Assembly (NCBI GenBank): GCA_944739405.2
Contig: OX123182.2
Span: 67,645,183 to 67,709,182, forward strand
Length of the DNA stretch: 64,000 bases
Direction: 5' to 3'
Source of the DNA: Euclidia mi
Lineage: Eukaryota; Arthropoda; Insecta; Lepidoptera; Erebidae
Every line of letters begins with the position of its first letter. The first letter of the stretch is position 1. The translations under genes were made by a program, and so were the position numbers. Below are positions 55,797 through 64,000 of the stretch, in pieces. The notes under the pieces were generated by a model, which saw nothing but the letters and a program-made list of their open reading frames with translations, was not told where the DNA came from and did no database searches.

Positions 55797-58416
55797 ATCA
55801 TCATCATCATATCAGCCAAACGACGTCCACTGCTGGACATAGGCCTCCCCCAAGGTTCTCCACACAGACCGATCTTGACGAGATCGACGGTCCACCTTGC
55901 GGGGGGCCTACCTCTGCTGCGTCGTCCGGTACGTGGTCGCCACTCCAGAACCTTTCTGCCCCAACGGCCATCGGTTCTTCGAGCTATGTGCCCTGCCCAC
56001 TGCCACTTCAGCTTGGCTATCCGGAGAGCTATATCGGCGACTTTGGTTCTACTGCGGATCTCCTCATTTCTGATTCGATCTCGCAGGGAAACTCCAAGCA
56101 TCGCTCTCTCCATCGTCCTCTGAGTGACCTTGAGTCTTCTGATAAGGACCATAGTGAGCGACCACGTCTCAGATCCGTAAGTCATCACTGGCAACACACA
56201 CTGGTCAAAGACTTTCGTCTTGAGACACTGTGGGATATCGGACGAGAAGATATGTCGTAGCTTCCCGAACGCTGCCCAACCGAGTTGGATTCGACGATTG
56301 ACCTCCTTCTCGAAGTCGGACCTACCTAATTGGACTACTTGTCCCAGGTAGATATACTTGTCGACAACTTCGAGCGTAGAGTTCTCAACCTGAATAGGAG
56401 CAGGTACAACATGGACGTTCGACATGATTTTCGTCTTGTCCATGTTCATCTTAAGACCTACTTGTTGGGAGACTCTACAGAGGCCATCGAGCATTGTGCC
56501 TAGGTCCTCCATGGTCTCAGCCATGACTACGATATCGTCTGCGAATCGAAGGTGAGTGATGTACTCGCCGTTGATGTTGATGCCGAGTCCATTCCAGTCC
56601 TTCTGGACAACATCCTCCAGCGCAGTGGTAAACAGTTTCGGGGATATCATCATCATCATCATATCAGCCAGCGAGGAATGAGACAGGGGGATATGACATC
56701 CCCCTGTCTCATTCCTCACTGGAGATGAATAGGTTTCGAACTCTGGTCCTGGAGGCGGACTGACATAGTGGCGTTTTCATACAAACACTTCAGCACTTCG
56801 ATATATCTGTAGTCAATCCGGCACCGTTGGAGAGACTGTAGCACCGCCCAGGTTTCGATCGAATCGAAGGCTTTCTCATAGTCCACAAACGCCAAGCATA
56901 GGGGCTGGTTATACTCCTCGGACTTCTGTATAACCTGCCGCAGCGTATGTATGTGGTCTATGGTACTATAGCCTTTACGGAAACCGGCTTGTTCGGGAGG
57001 CTGGAAGTCGTCTAGCTTGCTCTCAAAATGATTCGTAATGACCCTCGAAAACAGCTTGTAGACGTGGCTCAGAAGTGTGATGGGTCTGTAGTTCTTTAAG
57101 AGGGTTTTATCCCCTTTCTTAAAGAAAAGCACCACCACACCTCTGTGCCACGCCTGTGGAGTTTTACCCTCGAGAATGACGGAATTAAATAGCTTCCGAA
57201 GGGCTTCTCTAGCGGGTGACAGCCAGCCATCAGAAGCTCGCTCGTAATTCCGTCATCACCCGGCGCCTTGTTGTTTTTGAGCTGTTTGAGAGCCACACTA
57301 ATCTCGTGCATGCTGACGTCCGGGATATCTTCGGTATAGTGTCGGGTCAATCCAGCTCTAGGGTCTGACGCTGGAGTACTTGCGGGTTGTTGCGTTGTCG
57401 TGTATAGAACCTTTCGATCTCTTCCAAGAGCTCAGGCTTGGACGATACGATTCTGCCATCCTCCGTCTTCAGCTTTGTCACCTGACTCTGCCCAACAGAC
57501 AGATCCCTTTGGAACACTTTGGATCCCTTATTCTGCTCGATCGCCTCACGAACACATTTTGTGTTGTATTGGCGGAGCCGATATTTCGGCATGTCGTCGG
57601 AGGATAGCAGAGCCATCTTGCGCCTTTCCTCTAACAGCTCGAGGGTCGGACCCGAGATCTTGCTGGTTCTCTTGCTTTTCTGGGGCTTAAAAAAATTTGC
57701 CCCTGTTGTATGGACAGCATCCACGAACCCGTTACTGTACTCGTCCACATCTACGCATTCGCCCCGGCATTCGAAAAGGTTCTTGAGTTCGAGCTGAAAG
57801 CTCTCGGGGTTTTGGATATGAACCGGTGCCTGTCGGAGCGTGGACTTTATCAACCTCGACCGTTCGAGGCTTGTACAGATATTCAATGTGCCTCTTACCA
57901 TTCGGTGATCGCTCCCCACTTTAAGCGAATTGATCACGGAGACATCATTGAATATCTGCCTCTTCGTCGACATGATAAAGTCGATCTCATTTTTGGTGGC
58001 ACCGTCTGGACTTACCCAGGTCCACTTGCGGCATTCTCGCTTCTTGAAGAAGGAATTCATCATAAAGGCCTTCCTTCTCCATAAAGCTAGCCAGCAGTTG
58101 ACCCCGGGAATTCCGATGCCCATAACCAAATTGCCCCACTCTCAGCTCATCACCGTCGCGTTTGCCCTGTTTCGCGTTAAAATCTCCCATGTGTTTTGAA
58201 GCCTTGTGGGTGTTGAAGCCATGTATAGCCCGAGATATGTCCTCGTACATGGCTTCCATCTCCTCATCGGGGTGCGTCGAGGTCGGAGCGTATACCTGTA
58301 TGACCTTCAGCGAATACCGCTTGGTTATTCTGAGTATAAGGTACGCTACCCTATTCGACACACTCCCAATATTTACCACATTGGTCACGAGAGATTTGTG
58401 GACGATAGACCCGACA
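55797..58416 (-). mobile_element. RTE-1 family LINE, inverted and 5'-truncated
   Basis: Minus-strand relative of 8074-11320. Its ATG-repeat tail is at 55797-55815 and its 5' end at about 58416, inside the endonuclease domain (corresponding to about 8650 of the copy A element). It interrupts the CR1/Daphne-like LINE. A small inverted insertion with an RTE tail lies at 56648-56717. Confidence 0.92.
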
Positions 58417-58421
58417 ATCAT
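55850..58421 (-). pseudogene. RTE-1 ORF, inverted copy, broken
   Basis: Pieces in order on the minus strand: 58421-57987 (endonuclease; the IMGDFNAK motif is degraded to HMGDFNAKQG), 58129-57347 (endonuclease end KNEIDFIMSTKRQ, SDHRMV, then linker), 57350-57096 (KNNKAPGDDGITSEL), 57138-56716 (NYRPITLLSHVY, EQAGFRKGYST, FVDYEKAFDSIE) and 56719-55850 (ISPKLFTTALEDV, FADDIVVM, C-terminus). Frameshifts differ from those of the copy A element. The QGD region is disrupted by the insertion at 56648-56717. Confidence 0.88.
56648..56717 (-). repeat. Snap-back insertion: 20-bp hairpin plus RTE 3' tail
   Basis: Perfect inverted arms 56673-56692 (gaggaatgagacagggggat) and 56698-56717 surround a 5-base loop. 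They are followed on the plus-strand left side by 'atatcagcc' and an ATC run, the complement of an RTE-1 3' end. The intact counterpart at 10395-10435 lacks all of this. Confidence 0.8.
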
Positions 58422-58526
58422 TCAAATTTCACATGCCGTCTGTGGCAAAATAGAAGAATTTATGTATCATTGTGACCATCCATTGTACTCTATTTTATGT
58501 GAAATAAATATCATTATCCTTATCTG
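58417..58526 (+). pseudogene. Probable continuation of the CR1/Daphne-like LINE
   Basis: Contains ISHAVCGKIEEFMYH, which fits the motif HI..VC.KI..F.Y that follows the RT palm in this LINE group, then non-matching sequence. Short and decayed. Confidence 0.4.
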
Positions 58527-58637
58527 CCAACCCGCACTTGGCCAGCGTGGTGGACTATGGCCTTACCCTTCTCACAGTGAGGAGAGGCCCGTGCCCAGCA
58601 GTGGGACAGTTTATATTTGGGCTGATGATGATGATGA
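58527..58637 (+). mobile_element. tRNA-derived SINE (family 1), 3' part
   Basis: Contains 'gtggtggactatggcctta', 'aggcccgtgcccagcagtg' and a GATGATGAT tail, matching 2090-2184. The head is missing here (see 55297-55487). Confidence 0.75.
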
Positions 58638-58659
58638 TAAATGTGTTATAACTTCAATT

Positions 58660-59322
58660 TGTTTTACCTTTTGGCTTTGTTCCAATATATTGAAACAATT
58701 TATTTTGTTAGGTAGTATATAAGTGTGTTTGCCTGCGGCTGTGGTATATAGCTCAGCTGTTTGTCGGTTTCAAAGAATTAACAAATTTTAAGTTTAATTT
58801 GTTTTGTTTTAAGTTAACACTTGTCCGATCTTTTTGAAAATTTATTATGTCGGCTATCAAGGACTTGCGTCCAGCTGCAGGTTCATCACATTTGCGCTGG
58901 TTTGCCTCAGCCAGTGCTCTGGTAAACTCGGCCTGATCGCCAGCAGGCCTTATTACAAAGATATGAGCAGATTAATGATCGATTGGCAAGCGTTGAAAGT
59001 TGTTGACTTCACAGAGGACCAGCTAACCAAAGTCAGTGAGGACTATGCGCAGATGCTGGACATATATGATGCCGTCTCCGACTGTGCAAGGCAGTTGATT
59101 GCAGAGAGGGACGGGAATCCCGTATTGAAGCAGGAGCTTCCTAGGACAGCACCGGGACTTTTGAGTCGGCTTCCCACGCTAGACCTCCCGCACTTTGATG
59201 GCTGCCTAGGAAGCTACCTGGGGTTTATCAACCTCTTCGACAGCCTGGTCAATGCCAGGGCTGACCTTCGGCTGTTCCAAAAATTGGCGTATCTGATATC
59301 AGTTTTGAACAAAACTCTGTAG
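58660..59322 (+). pseudogene. BEL/Pao-type gag fragment
   Basis: A gag start at about 58848 (MSAIKDLRPAAGSSHLRW) runs into a stop. The later part is open from 58834 in another frame to 59322 and contains LLSRLPTLDLPHFDGCLGSY and FINLFDSLVNARADLRLFQK. This matches the conserved gag block of BEL/Pao LTR elements (L..LP.I.LP.FDG....W..F..LF..L). Protease, RT, integrase and both LTRs are not seen here. It ends abruptly where LINE sequence resumes. Frameshifted and inactive. Confidence 0.65.
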
Positions 59323-59812
59323 AAAATGATTATTGTCTTCAAAGCTCAAAAGCGATGTATCAGAGCAATTTGTAAAATTAAATTAACAGAGTCCTGTAAG
59401 TCTCTCTTTATTAATCTAAATCTAATGACACTCCCATGTATATATATTTTTGAAGTTGCCGTATTTGTTCATACAAATAAAACTCTATTTGAACAATATA
59501 AGAGCGAGAGGTGTAAAAACAAAATATGTTTTCCAAATATCAAAACAACACAAATGAATAGAAGTATTCTATGTATGGCACCACGAATATACAACCATTT
59601 ACCAAAAAATATAACATACTGTAATAATATTAATTCATTTAAGTACAAATTAAAACAATTCTTGTATACTAATGTAACAGAATATTTAGATGCCAAAGTT
59701 AATTAATACAATAATTCATAAGTGCCTTTTGCTTATAAGTATCCAGAAATGATCATATTTGCAATGTGTATTTAAATGTAATGTATTGTGTCATTTACTA
59801 TTTTTATATTAA
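59323..59812 (+). pseudogene. CR1/Daphne-like LINE C-terminus and 3' UTR
   Basis: Open frame 59326-59706 with VFKAQKRCIRAICKIKLTE, LMTLPCIYIFEVAVFVH, MAPRIYNHLPKNI and SFKYKLKQFLYTNVTEYL, the usual end of ORF2 in this LINE group. The 3' UTR continues past the small repeat at 59813-60022 to an 'aattgaattgaataaaattg' tail at about 60177-60186. Confidence 0.75.
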
Positions 59813-60022
59813 TAACTAGAGGACGCCAGCAGCTACGCCTGCATTTTTTTTAATTTACCCGTTTTGGCCGATCCCGTGGGAATTTCGGGAAATCCCTTCT
59901 TAGTGCACCCCTACGGTCCCCAAGGAATATATATGCCAAATTTCAACTTCCTGCGCCCAATAGTTTCGGCTGTAGCGTGTCTGTCAGTCAGTCAGTAACG
60001 CAAGGATTTTATATATTAAGAT
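59813..60022 (-). mobile_element. Short interspersed repeat 'ttactgactga' type, inverted
   Basis: Reverse complement of the 51775-51995 repeat ('ctagaggacgcc' at the left end, 'gcaaggattttatatattaa' at the right). It is inserted in the LINE 3' UTR. The motif 'caggcgtagctgcggccatc' at 60187-60215 is the end of another copy in the opposite orientation, adjoining the LINE tail. Confidence 0.65.
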
Positions 60023-60284
60023 ACTAATAATTGCATGACATTTATAATTTGTGTGGCATTTAATTAATTTTTACAATATTATACAACTTTGCACACCACA
60101 ATGGTAAAATATGGCATATGCAACTATAATAATACACATGAATCCTCTCAAAATGTACCCATATTTGCAATAATAAATTGAATTGAATAAAATTGAGCAG
60201 GCGTAGCTGCGGCCATCCTCTAGTATGTAATAAAATAAAAATATCACTGAGAAAATGACAAATAATATTACATTATTTTACATC

Positions 60285-61008
60285 ACATCATCATCATCTC
60301 AGCCTAGCGCCGTCCACAGCAGGACATAAGCCTCTCCCCACCGTGGGAGCTCCACCTTGCCTTGCTCAGTAACCGTGGGTTTGAGGTACACCCACGGTGA
60401 AGCTAAGCGGGATCCCGGGAGGGGATACTCCACGTAGGCTTGGGTGAGGCCTGCGTAGGATGCGTCCCAAGGTGCGGGTGCGAGGGACAGTTCTGTCTGT
60501 CTCTCGCAGTCGGGTGCGGTCGCGGAAGGAGAGGTGTGTCGGTGTTGCGTTGCCGCGCGCCTTATCTCCCGCGACCAAATGGGGGCGCACCATTTGTTTC
60601 GTCGCGGTGGGGCCGCAGAGGAAGAGGAGAAGCGGTGTTGCGTTGCCGTCCTCTCTATCCTCTGCGGCCGCTGGGTGTTTTGGCGTTGGAGCCCAACACC
60701 TTCTTCCGCCGCCAAGGGGGTTTTGTTCGCGGCCCGCCTGACCATCTGGCGGGCCAATACCCGTCGGGGGAATGCTTTGGTGATACCTACCCCACAACAC
60801 ACGGGTACATGAGGAACACGGGTTGGTTTTTAGTCAGTAAGAGTCTGACAGTCCCCTTCGCCCTTCTCCCAGGGCGGAGGAAAATCCTCATGGAGTCATG
60901 AGGATTTTCCAATCCGATACAAAAAAAAAGAAAAAAAAGGACATAAGCCTCTTCCAAGGTTCTCTATACAAACCGATTTTGAGCCGCCCGCATCCAGTCG
61001 CGTCCCGT
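60285..61008 (-). mobile_element. RTE-1 3' end fragment, interrupted by a GC-rich retroposon
   Basis: Minus-strand RTE-1 3' end with an ATC run at 60290. The two halves, 60298-60335 and 60953-61008, match about 11200-11300 of the copy A element (GWMRAAQ to the tail). The GC-rich element 60336-60937 lies between them. Confidence 0.8.
60336..60937 (+). mobile_element. GC-rich poly(A) retroposon, second copy
   Basis: 602 bp homologous to 40447-41042 through most of its length, with an A-rich tail (60921-60937). A perfect 15-bp target duplication, aggacataagcctct, flanks it (60321-60335 and 60938-60952). The 3' end ('agtaagagtctgacagtccc', 'cttctcccagggcgg') resembles LINE 3' UTRs of Lepidoptera. 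No genuine ORF; several overlapping frames are open because of GC content. Confidence 0.88.
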
Positions 61009-63233
61009 GATTTTAAATAAATAAAGCTTAAATCACAAAGTTTTCAGTGAGGGCTTCAAAATCCTTATTTATGTTCATTATGTCAAGGCCCCGGTTATCG
61101 CCACAGTATAATTAAGATAAGTGGCTGTTGCATGTATCGTAATGGCGAAATACCTTTGATCGGATAGGTTAATCATGTATTATCATGCATTAAGTCCGCT
61201 TCCGTAATTTCTTTGGTTTCAATTTGAAATTATATTCTTGATTTGTTTTTTCAAGTACATGCTCGTTTTTAGTAAAACTGAGTACTGAGTAGGTTTTTGG
61301 ACGCGCTAACCTCTTTTCCTTTCTAGACCTCTTTTTGCAGAAAGCTGACAAGACGTGGTGTGATTGACTTATTAGATTTTCTGATAAGATAGATGTTTTT
61401 CTTTTTAAGAGTAGTTTTTTGAAAATCTTGAATCTTCCATGATCCTAGTTTTGATAGTTTTTCTCTATTTGGGCGTTAAACTGTACCTCTGTACCAAAAT
61501 TCAGCGCCAATGGTACGTACCAGTTCTATTTTGATAATCAGTGAGTCAGTGTGTCAGTGTCGAAAATGCGAAACCTTGCCTTCGTTTAGCTTCGGAACTA
61601 AATAATCTACTGACAAGATTTTTTTTTTAATTTTGGATTTCAAGTGGTAAATTGTAGCTTACTAGATGACGAAAATTTAAGCATTCTAGTCCCATCCAGA
61701 GGTTCTCAAATAGGGGCCTGAAAATGCGTTAAAATGGTTCTAAAAAGATGGTACGGCAGTATTGCTTCGCGCTCGACTTGGCGGGGGTACTGCCGTGCCC
61801 CTAGATTTGAAAATTCATTTCATTCTGTTCGTATTTCCACTAGGCTATCGCTGCCTTAAGTTAGCTACTCAGCTAGTGCAAATATAAAGTACCCGAGTGT
61901 GTTTTTAACAACTACGTCACAAATATGAAGCAACGTGTGCTACTTTGTAATGTTGACTTAACTTAAATCTACCAATTATAGACATTATCCACGAGTATGA
62001 ATTTTGAAGGTGCAACACGCAAAAGTACGTTAGTTATAAACCAAAACATTTATTATTGTGGGTTTAATTTATATTATCTTATATTGATCAAAGAGTTCAA
62101 CTAAATTTTAGATTCTTAGTGTAGTTCCAGTTACTTAGTTACATTATATACGGCTTACACGTCCATTGTTTGCTCAATTAACAAATGTAACGCACAAACA
62201 GTAACAGATTACAAAACAATATCATCGCATCTTTGAACTCGAAATAAATTGCTGATAACAACATTTCCCTTCGGCATGAGATTTGTCACAAATTGACAAG
62301 TGTTTTTATCTCAGTACAAAGAAATACTGTGTTAAGAGACCGGGGAACCAAATTGCAAGGATAATTTACTATCGCAGACTAGAGATTCACTGTCTATAAA
62401 TCTAAACGAAAAAATAAACCTTTCTCTTGAAACGAAATCAGATCGATTGTCTACATAGTGTGACACAGAAACGTAAAACCATCGCGAGAGAAGTGGCCCG
62501 ACCCAAACGGAACGAGCATAGATTTGATATCTGCTCGGTAATGTACCCAATTTGTCCTGCCCGATAATTCCCTTGTATTGTTTGAGCGAAACCAATTTAA
62601 AAGTGCCACCTACACGCCGCCGTCTTTCCTCCACCAAAAGATAAAGTTAATTTGGTACATTGTGACCAATATGTTGGACGCAACACTCGGTCTTCATGCC
62701 CAACTTGAAACATTAAACAGCTTACGAGTTAGAGAGTTGTAACAGAGCGACACTCGAGCTAGATCAATAGGTTCCGCCGCCGCCGCCGTCGACGTTAGCA
62801 CAGAAGCTTTTCGTTTGAACTGAAACAAATCCTTTTTGATTAATGACATTCTACAAAAGTTAAATGGTTTTGTAACGTGTTTACGTGGCACGATGCTTGC
62901 AAGTTCTCACCGCACAAGAGTTAAAATAACTCTTGAGTTTTCCAATCACGTTCACTCATTCAAGTAATCCTCGTGAGCTAATGGTTAGCTGCCACCTTTA
63001 TACCTAGGCTGGGAGGGATTCGTGAACAGTCAGCAAATGTTGAACTCAGCTCCCTCGTTTGTAATACAATAAAATAAAAAGCTTTGGTGTCATCATTGGT
63101 GCGTAAACGAACAAATTTACAAAGCCTCCAAAATAAATTGACCTAATTAACCTATCCTAGTTATTTTCCATATACGAAGTAAGCAAAGTTTATACCCGTG
63201 TACAATAATTTTATAAAATATTTTACACTTACC
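61009..63233. other. Unique sequence upstream of repeats, no gene recognised
   Basis: AT-rich intergenic or intronic sequence. It contains a 12-bp-arm hairpin (ggtacggcagta...tactgccgtgcc, 61751-61800), a 26-bp remnant of a family 2 SINE end (61832-61857) and a GCC-repeat patch at about 62771-62790. The longest ORF (101 codons, minus, 62637-62332) has no known domain. Confidence 0.5.
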
Positions 63234-63309
63234 TACAGATTTTATGTTCATATATCAGTATTACGCCGAAGAAAAGAAAAGAGACGATAAATGCGACGAT
63301 TGTTTTCAT
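63234..63309 (-). CDS. First coding exon of a host gene, signal-anchor-like N-terminus
   Basis: On the minus strand ATG (63309-63307, context CAGGAAATGA) opens 25 codons: MKTIVAFIVSFLFFGVILIY then EHKSV. The frame runs straight into a consensus donor, ..GTAG|GTAAGTG (63233-63227). The stretch is one positive residue followed by about 18 hydrophobic residues, as in a type II signal anchor or signal peptide. That is common in Golgi glycosyl- or sulfotransferases, but the protein cannot be identified from one exon. A CpG-rich promoter-like region lies 300-700 bp upstream. Further exons would lie to the left, beyond or among the repeats, and I could not recognise them. Confidence 0.5.
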
Positions 63310-63599
63310 TTCCTGGTCGTCTGTTTTTTAAATCGAATAGCATCATTCACCATTATGCAGCCGACAAAGAACCCGTTATTATAGGTATGCAAGATATTTC
63401 CACATTACAAAAACCCGCGATACTCTACTTAGAAGGCAGTCTTTGAATTGATAAACATTCGGTTACGGCGTAGCTTTGTCAGAGCTACGCCGTAGACCTT
63501 GTTGAAAAGTACACGTCGCTATAATTAATTCATTTACATTTCACGCAGTGTGTCTTACGAGCTCCTTAGGTACACGCACATACTGCTCCCATTCCTCTA

Positions 63600-64000
63600 T
63601 GTTCAGACGGTGGAATATTTGATCAGCGTGTTGTTAGACGCACGCAGCGGCTGTTGACAAGTATGTGTTGGGCTGGAGGTGTGCGGTGGCGGCGGCGGCT
63701 CGTATAACGAGTAGTACGGCGCGAGTGGTGTGTTGCGCGTGCAGACAGAGTGCAGGCGGGTGCAGACGGGGCGCGGGAGCGCGGTGCGTGTGCGGGTAGG
63801 GAGGGGCGCGCGGGGGGAGGTGGCGGCGCGGTGCGCGGGCGTGCGCGAGGGTGCAGGTGCACCTGGGCGGCGGCCGGCCCGGCGCCCGGCGCCCAGCGCC
63901 ACGTGCCCGGGCGCGCGGCTCAGTCGCCCGCGAGCCGTCGCGCCGAGTGCCGCTCCCCGGCAGCTGCGCCCGCCGCCCGCCGGCAACAGCGACAGGTGGC
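63600..64000 (-). promoter_or_regulatory. CpG island, probable promoter and 5' UTR of the 63.3-kb gene
   Basis: Very GC- and CpG-rich (for example 'gcgcggggggaggtggcgg'), in contrast to the AT-rich rest of the window, and running off the window edge. A 127-codon minus-strand ORF (63986-63603) is compositional (Arg/Pro/Ala-rich, no domain) and is better explained as 5' UTR. A possible acceptor (..aaaacag at about 63322) precedes the coding exon, so a 5' UTR intron is possible. Confidence 0.5.

Noticed and set aside
57380..58722. Several plus-strand ORFs of 75-186 codons.
   Set aside because: Antisense shadows of the inverted RTE-1 ORF and adjoining repeats.
60299..60901. Overlapping ORFs of 92-167 codons on both strands.
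   Set aside because: Second copy of the same GC-rich retroposon; the frames are not conserved between the two copies.
63603..63986. 127-codon minus-strand ORF.
   Set aside because: Arg/Pro/Ala-rich product of a CpG island with no domain; more likely 5' UTR or promoter.

Overview
The window looks like insect, most likely lepidopteran (moth or butterfly), nuclear DNA from a repeat-rich, gene-poor region. The evidence is an AT-rich background, several tRNA-derived SINE families of lepidopteran type, RTE-, R1/Jockey-, CR1- and R4/Dong-type LINEs, BEL/Pao and other LTR remnants, a Penelope-like fragment and many small non-autonomous elements. A sex-limited or other low-recombination region would fit, but the window alone cannot show it. 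No complete host gene is visible.

Layout. Positions 1-12.8 kb (copy A) and 31.5-55.3 kb (copy B) are two direct copies of one ancestral segment. Copy B is about twice as long because it took more insertions. Each copy preserves the empty site for many insertions in the other, so target-site duplications and element ends can often be read directly. Copy A alone holds a SINE (1881-2184), a small MITE (7487-7655), an RTE LINE (8074-11320) and a solo LTR (11351-12034). Copy B alone holds a poly(A) retroposon, a long-TIR DNA transposon encoding an XPG/PIN-like protein and interrupted by a CR1-like LINE (32132-36889), four SINE-type insertions, a GC-rich poly(A) retroposon, an AGGGTTCC-type repeat, an R1-type 3' fragment, an R4/Dong element with an intact 1195-codon ORF in a TAA microsatellite (45216-49212), a second truncated Dong copy, and an ORF1-only LINE derivative (52536-54339).

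Between the copies (12.8-31.5 kb) lie a 5S rRNA-derived SINE, an LTR-type element (14446-19643) that has no gag-pol but carries a promoter-like GC-rich stretch and an exon-like ORF with a splice donor, a diverged RTE (22569-26307) inserted in an AGGGTTCC-type repeat, a Penelope-like fragment, more SINEs and a long TA microsatellite.

To the right of copy B, 55.3-61.0 kb is a nest of broken elements: a CR1/Daphne-like LINE, an inverted RTE copy, a BEL/Pao gag piece and a second GC-rich retroposon. The last kilobase changes character. It has a strong CpG island (about 63.6-64.0 kb) and, on the minus strand, a short coding exon with a signal-anchor-like N-terminus and a consensus donor (63309-63234). 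This is probably the 5' end of a host gene transcribed leftward into the repeats.

None of the LINE or transposon ORFs except the Dong ORF appears intact, so the window is mainly a record of successive insertion. Coordinates of element ends are exact where an empty site or target duplication exists and approximate elsewhere.
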